NCBI RefSeq assembly: GCF_000428825.1
Contig: NZ_AUAR01000013.1
Coordinates: 62,001 to 126,000 of the forward strand
Length of the DNA stretch: 64,000 nt
Source of the DNA: Desulfomicrobium escambiense DSM 10707
GTDB taxonomy: Bacteria > Desulfobacterota > Desulfovibrionia > Desulfovibrionales > Desulfomicrobiaceae
Direction: 5' to 3'
Both the position numbers and the translations under genes were made by a program. A model generated the notes under the pieces. That model saw only the letters and a list, made by a program, of their open reading frames with translations, was not told the origin of the DNA and ran no database searches. Shown piece by piece: positions 53,194-61,275 of the stretch (position 1 is the stretch's first letter; every line of letters starts with the position of its first letter).

Positions 53194-54393
53194 ATGATGC
53201 CAGAAATCCGACTGGAACCGTCATGGGTCACGAGGCTGTCGAAATGTGCCGGAATCATTCTCCTGGCCATGTGCCTGGGCGGCTGCGGCCAGGAAAAGGA
53301 TGCGCCGAAGCCGTCGACCTCGCCACCGGCCGTTTCGGTCATGGACATCGTCCCGCAGGACGTGCCGGTGAACTTCGAATACGTCGCCCGGACCCAGAGC
53401 TCGCATCTGGTCAACATCCAGGCCCGTGTCAGCGGCTTCCTCGATCGGCGACTGTACACCGAGGGCGCGCCGGTCAAGGAAGGCCAGATTCTCTTCCAGA
53501 TGGACAAGAAACCGTTTCAGGTCCAGCTGGCCCAGGCCGAAGCAGCCCTGAGCAAACAGAAGGCGGCCTACGAGACGGCCCGGCGCAACCTGGCCCGGAC
53601 AAAGCCCCTGACCGAGCAGAACGCCCTGTCCCAGAAGGACCTCGACGAAGCCACTGGCCAGTACCTGTCGGCGGCGGCCTCGGTCGAACAGGCCAGGGCT
53701 CAGGTCGAAGCGGCCAGGCTCGACCTCTCCTACACGACCATCACCTCGCCGGTGGACGGTGTCAGCAGCGCGGCCCAGCAGGCCGACGGCACCTACATCA
53801 ACCCCCAGAACAGCCTGTTGACGACGGTGGCCGTGCTCTCGCCCATATGGGTGAACTTCAATCTCTCCGAAAACGAGATGCAGCAGTTCCGGGACCAGAT
53901 CGCCCAGGGCAGGCTGATCACGCCGGCGGGCACGGAATACGAGGTCGAGATCATCCTCGTCGATGGTTCGGTTTTCCCCCACACCGGACGGATGACCTTT
54001 GCCGAGCCGTCCTACGATCCCCAGACGGGCACGTTCCTGGTCCGCGTCAGCGTCCCCAACCCGCAGGGAGTTCTGCGCCCGAACCAGTACGTACGGGCGC
54101 GCCTCACGGGGGCCATGCGGCCCGGGGCTGTCCTCGTGCCTCAGCGGGCCGTGCAACAGGGCGCCAAGGGCCACTTCGTGTGGACCGTCGGGCCGGACGG
54201 CAAGGCCGGACAGCGCCCCGTTCTCGTCGGGGACTGGCATGGGGACGACTGGTTCGTCTTCGAGGGCCTGCAGAGCGGTGAGCGGGTCGTCGTGGATGGC
54301 GCCCTCGCCCTCCAGCCCGGCATGGCCGTGTCCGCGCAACCCGTCGGGCGGCCAGCCTCCAATGGCGCAGGGCCCAAGACGGACGGCCAGTAG
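53194..54393 (+). CDS. RND efflux periplasmic adaptor (membrane fusion protein, lipoprotein)
   Basis: This 399-residue precursor has lipobox LGGC (Cys near residue 30). The MexA/AcrA-like order is visible: VPVNFEYVARTQSSHLVNIQARVSG (beta barrel start), DRRLYTEGAPVKEGQILFQMD (lipoyl half), a helical hairpin with repeated Ala/Gln/Glu (residues about 110-180), then second lipoyl half YTTITSPVDGVSSAAQQADG. It bridges the inner-membrane pump and outer-membrane channel. It starts a three-gene operon with the pump 12 bases downstream. No TetR or other regulator is adjacent. Confidence 0.95.
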   Translation: MMPEIRLEPSWVTRLSKCAGIILLAMCLGGCGQEKDAPKPSTSPPAVSVMDIVPQDVPVNFEYVARTQSSHLVNIQARVSGFLDRRLYTEGAPVKEGQILFQMDKKPFQVQLAQAEAALSKQKAAYETARRNLARTKPLTEQNALSQKDLDEATGQYLSAAASVEQARAQVEAARLDLSYTTITSPVDGVSSAAQQADGTYINPQNSLLTTVAVLSPIWVNFNLSENEMQQFRDQIAQGRLITPAGTEYEVEIILVDGSVFPHTGRMTFAEPSYDPQTGTFLVRVSVPNPQGVLRPNQYVRARLTGAMRPGAVLVPQRAVQQGAKGHFVWTVGPDGKAGQRPVLVGDWHGDDWFVFEGLQSGERVVVDGALALQPGMAVSAQPVGRPASNGAGPKTDGQ

Positions 54394-54405
54394 AGGGAGG
54401 GCGTC

Positions 54406-57400
54406 ATGTTCTCCAGATTCTTCATCGACCGCCCGATCTTCGCCACAGTCGTGGCCGTCATCATCTGCCTGGCCGGACTCGTGGCCATGACGGCGCTGTC
54501 CATCGAGCAGTACCCGCCCATCACGCCCGTACAGGTCACGGTCTCGGCCACCTACCCCGGCGCCGACTCCCGGACCCTGGCCGACTCCGTGGCCGCGCCC
54601 ATCGAGGCGCAGATCAACGGCGTGGACAACATGCTCTACATGTCCTCGGCCAGCTCCTCCACCGGGCAGCTGACCCTGACGGTCTATTTCGGCCTCGACA
54701 CGGATCCCGACATCGCCCAGGTGCAGGTCCAGAACCGGGTCAACCTGGCCCTGCCCCAGCTGCCCGAGGCCGTCTCGCAACTCGGCGTGTCGGTGCAGAA
54801 AAAGGCGTCGTCGATCATGATGTTCATCGCCGTCTACGCCGAAGGCGGTCGCTACAGCAGCGAGTACATCGCCAACTACGCCAATGTCTACGTGCTGGAC
54901 GCCATCAAGCGTGTGCCCGGCGCAGGACAGGCCCAGATCATGGGCATCCCGGACCAGGCCATGCGCATCTGGATGAACCCGGACCGCATGGCCGCCATGG
55001 GCATCACCACCAGCGACATCCAGCAGGCCGTGGCCAGTCAGAACGCCCTCTACGGTGCCGGACAGATCGGGCAGCAGCCCACCTCCGGCCCTGTGCAGCT
55101 GACGCTGCCCGTCGTCACCCAGCGGCCCTACACCGATCCGGCGCAGTACGAGCAGATCATCCTGCGCGCCAACCCCGACGGCGGCGGTATCGTGCGCCTG
55201 GGGGACGTAGCCCGGGCCGAGGTCGGCCTGCGGCAGTACATCATCGACGGCAAGCTCAACGGCACTCCGGCCACGTTCATCGCCGTGTACCAGCAGCCCG
55301 GCGCAAACGGCCTGCAGGTCTCCAAGGATGTCCGCAAGGCCCTGGAGCAGATGAAGAGCCGCTTCCCCAGCGGCCTCAACTACGTCATCTCCCTCGACAC
55401 CACGGACTTCGTCCGCCTGTCCATCGACGAGGTCATCCACACCCTGTTCGAAGCCATCGCGCTGGTCGTGCTGGTCGTCTACCTCTTCCTGCAGAACTTC
55501 CGCACCACGGTCATCTGCACCGTAGCCATCGTCGTGGCCCTGGTCAGCACCTTCGCCGGCATGCTGGCCCTGGGCTTCTCCATCAACCTGCTGACCCTCT
55601 TCGGCCTGGTCCTGGCCATCGGCATGGTCGTGGACGACGCCATCGTCGTGGTCGAGAACGTCGAACGCAACATGGTCCTGCACCGCCTCCCGCCAAAGGA
55701 GGCGACCATCCGGGCCATGGACGAGATTTCCGGCTCCCTGGTGGCCGTGGTCCTGGTCATGGCCTCGGTCTTCATCCCGGCGGCCTTCCTGCCCGGGTCC
55801 ACCGGGCAGCTGTACAAGCAGTTCGCCATCACCATCGTCGTGTCCGTGGCGGTCTCGGGGTTCGTGGCCCTGACGCTGACTCCGGCCATGTGCGGCGTGC
55901 TGCTGCGGCACAGCCAGCCGCCGACCCGCGGGTTCTTCGCCTGGTTCAACCGCGGCGTCGATGCCCTGACGAGGGGGTTCGGCCACGCCGTGACCCTGGT
56001 CATCCGGCGCATGCTCGTGGCCTTCGGCGTTCTGACGGTCCTGATCTACGCCATCGTCCACCTCTTCGAGGTGCTGCCCACGAGCTTCGTGCCCAACGAG
56101 GACCAGGGCTACGTCATGGCCGCCATCGTCATGCCCGACGGCGCCAGCCTGGACCGCACCGCGGCCGTGGCCGACCGCGTCGAGGCGATCTTCGGGAAGA
56201 TTCCCGGCGTGGACACGCGCACCCAACTCACGGGGTACAGCCTTCTCGACAGCGGCTTCAAGACCAACGCGGGAACGTTCTTCGTGACCCTGAAGCCCTT
56301 CGACGAGCGCTACGAGTCCGTCAGGCGGGCCAAGGCCGAGAACGCCCGGGCAGTGCTCCTGGCCCTGCACGGCGAGGCCGCCGCCATCGGCGAGGGCTTG
56401 GTCCTGCCCGTGGCGCCGCCTGCCATCCCCGGCATCGGAACCACGGGCGGCTTCGAGTTCTGGATTCAGGACACGGCCGCGGGCGAACCGGCCAGGCTGG
56501 ACGCCCTGACCCGCGAGTTCCTGGCCAAGGCGCGCACGCGGCCGGAGCTCACGGGACTGAGCAGCACGTTCCGGGCCACCACCCAGCAGCTGCGCATCGA
56601 CGTGGACCGGGAGAAGGCCAGCCTGCTGGGCGTGCCCGTCAAGGACGTGTACAGCGCCATCCAGGCCCAGTTCGGGTCCCTCACGGCCAGCCAGTACAAC
56701 GAGTACAGCCGGGTCTGGTGGGTCGTCCTGCAGTCCGAACCCGCTTACCGTCAGCATCCCGCGGACCTGACGCGCCTGTACGCCAGGTCCGGCGACGGAA
56801 TCATGGTCCCCCTCTCGGCCCTCGTGACTACAGGCTGGGTGTCGGGTCCGGACCTCCTGCCGCACTTCAACGGCTTCCCCGCCGCCAAGGTCAACGGCAA
56901 CGCGGCCTCAGGCTACAGCTCCGGCCAGGCCATCGCCGCCATGGAGGAGGTCGCGCGGGAGGTGTTGCCCGAAGGGTACGCCTTCGCCTGGTCCGGCCTG
57001 GCCTTCGAGGAGAAGCAGTCCGGCGGCACGTCCATGCTGGCCTTCGTCTTCGGGCTGGTCATCGTCTTCCTCGTGCTGGCCGCCCAGTACGAATCCTGGA
57101 CCCTGCCCGGGTCCGTGATGATGGCCGTGCCCTTCGGCGTGCTGGGCGCCCTGACGGCCAACTGGCTGCGGGGCCTGGAAAACGACGTCTACTTCCAGAT
57201 CGGCCTGCTGGTGCTCATCGGCCTGGGCGCCAAGAACGCCATTCTGCGCGTGTCCTTCGCCGTGGAACTGCGCCGCCAGGGGCGGTCCATCATGGAGGCC
57301 ACCATCGAGGCCGGAGAACAGCGCCTGCGGCCCATCATCATGACCTCCCTGGCCTTCGCCTTCGGCGTGCTGCCCCTGGCCATCGCCATGGGCGCGGGCG

Positions 57401-57579
57401 CCAACGCCCGCCATTCCATCGGCACCGGCATCATCGGCGGCATGATTGGCGAGACCACCCTGGCCATGCTCTACGTGCCGCTCCTGTTTTACCTCTTCGA
57501 CCGCTTCTCCGAACGCGCCGAGGCCAAGCGGGCGGCCGCACGCAACGCGAAATCGCCGGAACCGACGGAGGGACAGTGA
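54406..57579 (+). CDS. RND multidrug efflux pump, HAE1 (AcrB/MexB) type
   Basis: This 1057-residue inner-membrane pump begins FSRFFIDRPIFATVVAVIICLAGLVAM, as in AcrB. It has 12 membrane segments in two repeats. The proton-relay Asp pair is in LVLAIGMVVDDAIVVVENVER. Other family stretches are QYPPITPVQVTVSATYPGA, NVYVLDAIKRVPGAG, GQLYKQFAITIV and FQIGLLVLIGLGAKNAILRV. It exports hydrophobic compounds using the proton gradient. GGAGGGCGTC precedes the ATG. Length is typical. Confidence 0.97.
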   Translation: MFSRFFIDRPIFATVVAVIICLAGLVAMTALSIEQYPPITPVQVTVSATYPGADSRTLADSVAAPIEAQINGVDNMLYMSSASSSTGQLTLTVYFGLDTDPDIAQVQVQNRVNLALPQLPEAVSQLGVSVQKKASSIMMFIAVYAEGGRYSSEYIANYANVYVLDAIKRVPGAGQAQIMGIPDQAMRIWMNPDRMAAMGITTSDIQQAVASQNALYGAGQIGQQPTSGPVQLTLPVVTQRPYTDPAQYEQIILRANPDGGGIVRLGDVARAEVGLRQYIIDGKLNGTPATFIAVYQQPGANGLQVSKDVRKALEQMKSRFPSGLNYVISLDTTDFVRLSIDEVIHTLFEAIALVVLVVYLFLQNFRTTVICTVAIVVALVSTFAGMLALGFSINLLTLFGLVLAIGMVVDDAIVVVENVERNMVLHRLPPKEATIRAMDEISGSLVAVVLVMASVFIPAAFLPGSTGQLYKQFAITIVVSVAVSGFVALTLTPAMCGVLLRHSQPPTRGFFAWFNRGVDALTRGFGHAVTLVIRRMLVAFGVLTVLIYAIVHLFEVLPTSFVPNEDQGYVMAAIVMPDGASLDRTAAVADRVEAIFGKIPGVDTRTQLTGYSLLDSGFKTNAGTFFVTLKPFDERYESVRRAKAENARAVLLALHGEAAAIGEGLVLPVAPPAIPGIGTTGGFEFWIQDTAAGEPARLDALTREFLAKARTRPELTGLSSTFRATTQQLRIDVDREKASLLGVPVKDVYSAIQAQFGSLTASQYNEYSRVWWVVLQSEPAYRQHPADLTRLYARSGDGIMVPLSALVTTGWVSGPDLLPHFNGFPAAKVNGNAASGYSSGQAIAAMEEVAREVLPEGYAFAWSGLAFEEKQSGGTSMLAFVFGLVIVFLVLAAQYESWTLPGSVMMAVPFGVLGALTANWLRGLENDVYFQIGLLVLIGLGAKNAILRVSFAVELRRQGRSIMEATIEAGEQRLRPIIMTSLAFAFGVLPLAIAMGAGANARHSIGTGIIGGMIGETTLAMLYVPLLFYLFDRFSERAEAKRAAARNAKSPEPTEGQ

Positions 57580-57580
57580 C

Positions 57581-58990
57581 ATGCGCGCCCTCATGACCCT
57601 TGCCCTGATTCTGCTCGCGGCCGGCTGCACGGTCGGGCCGGACTACGCCCGCCCGCCCCTGGACGTGCCCCAGGCCTTCGCCAACGCCGACCGGGACGCG
57701 AACCAGACGGCGAACATCGACTGGTGGAGGCAGTTCGGGGACCCGGAGCTCGACGCCCTGATCGCCGAAGCCCTGACCGGCAACCGCGACATGGCCATCG
57801 CCGCGGCCAACATCGAGCAGGCGGCGGCGGTCTTCACCCAGGCCCGCTCGCCCCTGTTCCCCCAGATCGGCTACGGCGGCACCGCAACCGAACAACGCGC
57901 CAGCGAGACCGACGCGCCGATGCTCTATTCGGTCATGGACAACCCGAAGTCTTCCTACCAGACCCTGGCCAGCGCGAGCTGGGAGATCGACCTCTGGGGC
58001 CGCATCAGGCGGCTGTCGGAGGCCGCACGCGCCGAGCTGCTGGCCACCGAGGCGGCCTGGCAGGGCGTCACCCTGTCGCTGGTCTCGTCCGTGGCCCAGA
58101 GCTACATCCAGCTTCTGGGGCTCGACGAGCAGCTGCGAGTTGCGAAGCGGACACAGGCCGCCTACGCCGAGTCGCTGCGCATCTTCGAACTTCGCTTCGC
58201 CTACGGCCAGGTGTCGCAGATGACCGTGGCCCAGGCCCGGTCGCAGTACGAAACCGCCGAGGCAGCCATCCCCAGACTGCTGTCGCAGGTCGAGCAGACC
58301 GAAAACGCCTTGTCCATCCTGTTGGGACGCAACCCGGGGCCGATCCGACGCGGCACGCCCATCGGCGAACTCCGGCTGCCGCACGTGCCGGCCGGATTGC
58401 CGTCGGACCTCCTCGCCAGCCGGCCCGACATCCTCCAGGCCGAACAGCGCCTCGTCGCAGCCAACGCCAACATCGGCGCGGCCAAGGCCCTCTACTTTCC
58501 GACCATCTCCCTGACCGGCGCCTACGGCTTCACGAGCTCGGACCTCTCGGACCTGTTCAAGGGGACGTCGCGCATGTGGAGCTACGCCGGTTCCGTGACC
58601 GGACCGATCTTCACGGGCGGGGCCGTCACGAGCGGGGTCAGGCAGGCCGAGGCCGCCCACAAGGCGGCCCTCCTGGCCTACGAGGCGGCGATCCAGAACG
58701 CCTTCGCCGATGTCGAAAACGCCCTGATCGCGCAAGCGCGGCTCACGGAACAGATGCGCTCCGAGGAGCGCCTGGTCTACGCCAACAGCGAGTATGTCCG
58801 CCTGGCGCACCTGCAGTACGAAGGCGGGTACACGCCCTACTCGACGGTCCTCCAGGCCGAACAGCAGCTCTTCCCGTCGGAGATCAACGCGGTGCAGACC
58901 CGCACGGCGCTCCTGACATCGCTTGTGAACATCTACAAGGCCATGGGCGGCGGTTGGCGGACAGCCCTGTCCCATCCGGCCGCCCCCTGA
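57581..58990 (+). CDS. Outer-membrane efflux channel, NodT/OprM family lipoprotein
   Basis: This 469-residue precursor has lipobox LLAAGC (Cys near 16), then CTVGPDYARPPLDVPQAF, the OprM/NodT N-terminus. It contains WWRQFGDPELDALIAEAL, SYQTLASASWEIDLWGRIRRL, LPSDLLASRPDILQAEQRLVAANANIGAAKALYFPTISL and FTGGAVTSGVRQAEAA. It forms a trimeric channel through the outer membrane for the pump. It starts one base after the pump stop. A hairpin follows. Confidence 0.95.
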   Translation: MRALMTLALILLAAGCTVGPDYARPPLDVPQAFANADRDANQTANIDWWRQFGDPELDALIAEALTGNRDMAIAAANIEQAAAVFTQARSPLFPQIGYGGTATEQRASETDAPMLYSVMDNPKSSYQTLASASWEIDLWGRIRRLSEAARAELLATEAAWQGVTLSLVSSVAQSYIQLLGLDEQLRVAKRTQAAYAESLRIFELRFAYGQVSQMTVAQARSQYETAEAAIPRLLSQVEQTENALSILLGRNPGPIRRGTPIGELRLPHVPAGLPSDLLASRPDILQAEQRLVAANANIGAAKALYFPTISLTGAYGFTSSDLSDLFKGTSRMWSYAGSVTGPIFTGGAVTSGVRQAEAAHKAALLAYEAAIQNAFADVENALIAQARLTEQMRSEERLVYANSEYVRLAHLQYEGGYTPYSTVLQAEQQLFPSEINAVQTRTALLTSLVNIYKAMGGGWRTALSHPAAP

Positions 58991-58999
58991 CGATCCCGG

Positions 59000-59037
59000 G
59001 CCGTCCTGCGCATCCAGCCCCGGCTGCGCAGGACGGC
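59000..59037 (+). terminator. Strong hairpin after the RND operon
   Basis: GCCGTCCTGCGCA and TGCGCAGGACGGC form a 13-bp stem 9 bases after the stop codon. There is no T-run, so it may slow or protect the transcript rather than end it. Confidence 0.5.
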
Positions 59038-59191
59038 GCGCAGCATTCCCGTCCGGCCGGGCGCACAGATGCGCCGGCCGCGTATGACATTCTTGACCTT
59101 GAATCCCGACAGCGCTACTCGGCTTACGATTTTGTATGACATCATCCGCAGCGGCGCGACGCGCCGTTCCGTCAAAAAAGGAGAAGACGCC

Positions 59192-59452
59192 GTGATGTTC
59201 TACGTGATCGGTTGGGTCGCCGTGGGCGCATACGCCGGCCGCGTCGCCGGGGCCAAGGGCAGGAACCCCGTTCGATGGCTGCTCCTGGGGGCGTTTTTCG
59301 GTCCTCTGGCGACAATGGCCGCCTGCTTCATGCCCCCCGCCCTCGCCGCGCAGAAGGCCAACCCCGCCCCTGCCCGCAGGATTTGCCCGCATTGCTCAAA
59401 CGAACTCTCGCCGACCGCACGGATGTGCAGGTGGTGCAAGAGGCTCGTCTGA
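59192..59452 (+). CDS. Small membrane protein with C-terminal zinc ribbon
   Basis: This 85-86-residue protein has AAGGAG 8 bases before GTG at 59192 (ATG at 59195 is the alternative). Two hydrophobic stretches, FYVIGWVAVGAYAG and WLLLGAFFGPLATMAACFM, are followed by a ribbon with CPHC and CRWC pairs (SNELSPTARMCRWC). This layout is common in small uncharacterised bacterial proteins. It has a clean terminator after it and an AT-rich upstream, so it is a stand-alone gene. Confidence 0.75.
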   Translation: MMFYVIGWVAVGAYAGRVAGAKGRNPVRWLLLGAFFGPLATMAACFMPPALAAQKANPAPARRICPHCSNELSPTARMCRWCKRLV

Positions 59453-59502
59453 TCGACACGACTCTCTGCAGAAACCCGCGTGGGCCAGCCACCACGCCGA
59501 CA

Positions 59503-59530
59503 CGCCCCGGAAAACCGGGGCGTTTCTTTT
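59503..59530 (+). terminator. Intrinsic terminator after the small membrane protein
   Basis: CGCCCCGG and CCGGGGCG pair around AAAA and are followed by TTTCTTTT. Confidence 0.92.
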
Positions 59531-59601
59531 CGCAGGGGAAGGAAATGATGTGAGGGGCCGGGACCGTCTGGGCCCTGATCAGAACCGTGACCACGCGGCG
59601 G

Positions 59602-61191
59602 TCATGGCCGGGCGCTCCAAGCGCACCAGGTGTTCTTGCCGGAACATTTCGCGTCGTACAGCGCGACATCGGCCTTCTTGAACAGGGCTCCGAAATCCTC
59701 TTCCTGGTCGGACGCCGCCGCAATGCCGATGCTGACCGAAATGGCGTGGTGTATCGCGCGCCCCTCGGTTTCGGCGATGATCTTCTGCGCTGCATCGCGC
59801 GCACATTCCAACGCTGTTTCGGCCGACTGTCCCGTTGCGGGAAAGATGACGGCAAATTCATCGCCACCGAGACGAAAAATGTTTTCCGGGTCGAAATTGG
59901 CGCGCAGTATTTCTGAAAACGCCACGAGAATCCTGTCGCCTTCGTCGTGACCGTAAGTGTCGTTCATCTGCTTGAAGTCGTCGATGTCGGCGAGCAGCAT
60001 GGACGTCCCCGACGTGCATGGCGTATTTCGCAAAAAATCATGCAACTTTCGCCGGTTGTTCAACTTCGTCAGATAATCCGTGTTGGCGTCGATGATGAGT
60101 TCTTTTTTGCGGCGATGGTCTTCGGTCACGTCGAGGAAGAGATAGATGTACCCGGCAAACTCGGAAAATACATCGCGCAGATTTTCGTTGTGCAGCTTGA
60201 ACACCTTGTCCCGCTCCAGGAACAGCGGTTCATGCCCGTTGCGGTCGATCAGGGATCGCTGCGGCGACGCCCGCTTTGCCAAGGCCTTGAGGAGAGCGTC
60301 GAAATCCTGTCCGAGCAGAGGGGCGTCGCCGCCGGGGAGCAGTTCCCGGGCCTTGCCGTTCATGGCCGTGATGCGCTGGTTCTTGTCCGTGGCGACCACG
60401 CCGAAGGGCAGGCTCTCGAAGAGGATGTTCATTTCGATCTGTAAATTCTGCAGGTCCGTGACGTCCCTCGCCACGCCGACGGTGCCGAGGACGCAGCCGT
60501 CACGGTCGAATACGGGCGACTTGTAGGTCTTGAACTTGCGGAACGAGTCCTTGATCTTGACGGTCTCGTCGAAGAGGCAGTTCTTCTTCTCCCGGAGCAC
60601 GATCTCCTCGGACTCGAGGCAGACGTATTCGCCCTTGGCATACTCATCGGGTTCGATGTCCCATATGTAGTAATGCCCGCGGCCGCGGATGTCGGCCTTG
60701 GTCTTCCCGACCGCGTCGCAGAAGCTGTCGTTGACCCGCAGATGGGCGCCCCGGGCGTCCTTGAACCAGATGAGGTCGGGCAGGCTGTCGATGAGCGTCT
60801 CCAGCCAGACATCGGTGAGCCAGGCGTCCTCAATCATTTTGATGCGCGCGGCTATCCTGCCGAAGAGATACGCGATCTTCTCCTCGTCCAGAGGCCTGAG
60901 CCACAACTCGTCATAATGTCGGTACATTGCGCCGATGCCGGCGTCGCCGCTGTCGGCGCAGACCACGAAAACGGAACCCTCGCTTCGCGCATCGTCTATG
61001 CTGCGGATGGCGGCCTCGTCGTGCGGAAGGTCCAGGATGATGACCGAACTCTGCTTGGCCAGGCTCGCATCGAGAGTCTGGGACGTGCCGAGGACGTATT
61101 CGAGATTTTCAAGCGCCGCAGCGCCCTTCACGGCATTTTCGATGCAAAGGTCATCCGCGTAGATGCAGACATGGACACGTCGATGGTACAT
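59602..61191 (-). CDS. Diguanylate cyclase with receiver-like and PAS domains
   Basis: This 529-residue protein has no membrane segment. Residues 1 to about 115 resemble a degenerate receiver fold (VHVCIYADDLCIENAVKG, VIILDLPHDEAA, ELWLRPLDEEKI). Two PAS domains follow (about 125-260, with LIDSLPDLIWFKDARGAHLRVND, and about 265-375, with SLPFGVVATDKNQRITAMNG). The GGDEF domain (about 385-525) has FRLGGDEFAVIF intact, so c-di-GMP synthesis is expected. The four residues at the I-site position are FDPE, not RxxD, so product inhibition is probably missing. GAGGAG is 10 bases from the ATG at 61191; a TTG six bases upstream is possible. It is downstream of a second cyclase on the same strand. Confidence 0.92.
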   Translation of the reverse strand: MYHRRVHVCIYADDLCIENAVKGAAALENLEYVLGTSQTLDASLAKQSSVIILDLPHDEAAIRSIDDARSEGSVFVVCADSGDAGIGAMYRHYDELWLRPLDEEKIAYLFGRIAARIKMIEDAWLTDVWLETLIDSLPDLIWFKDARGAHLRVNDSFCDAVGKTKADIRGRGHYYIWDIEPDEYAKGEYVCLESEEIVLREKKNCLFDETVKIKDSFRKFKTYKSPVFDRDGCVLGTVGVARDVTDLQNLQIEMNILFESLPFGVVATDKNQRITAMNGKARELLPGGDAPLLGQDFDALLKALAKRASPQRSLIDRNGHEPLFLERDKVFKLHNENLRDVFSEFAGYIYLFLDVTEDHRRKKELIIDANTDYLTKLNNRRKLHDFLRNTPCTSGTSMLLADIDDFKQMNDTYGHDEGDRILVAFSEILRANFDPENIFRLGGDEFAVIFPATGQSAETALECARDAAQKIIAETEGRAIHHAISVSIGIAAASDQEEDFGALFKKADVALYDAKCSGKNTWCAWSARP

Positions 61192-61275
61192 CGCCAAAAA
61201 TCTCCTCAAGAAACGATAAAACTGATGCTGCGGGCTGCAGAACGCCCGAAAAAGAGGTTGTTCACGGCGTGAAAA

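Noticed and set aside
53221-56865. A 1214-codon open frame on the minus strand across the RND operon
   Set aside because: It is antisense to the adaptor and pump genes, which show full conserved motifs. The His/Asp/Gly-rich product is a by-product of GC-rich codon bias.
57431-59392. A 653-codon minus-strand frame opposite the outer-membrane channel
   Set aside because: Antisense shadow of a NodT-family gene; no ribosome site or family motifs.
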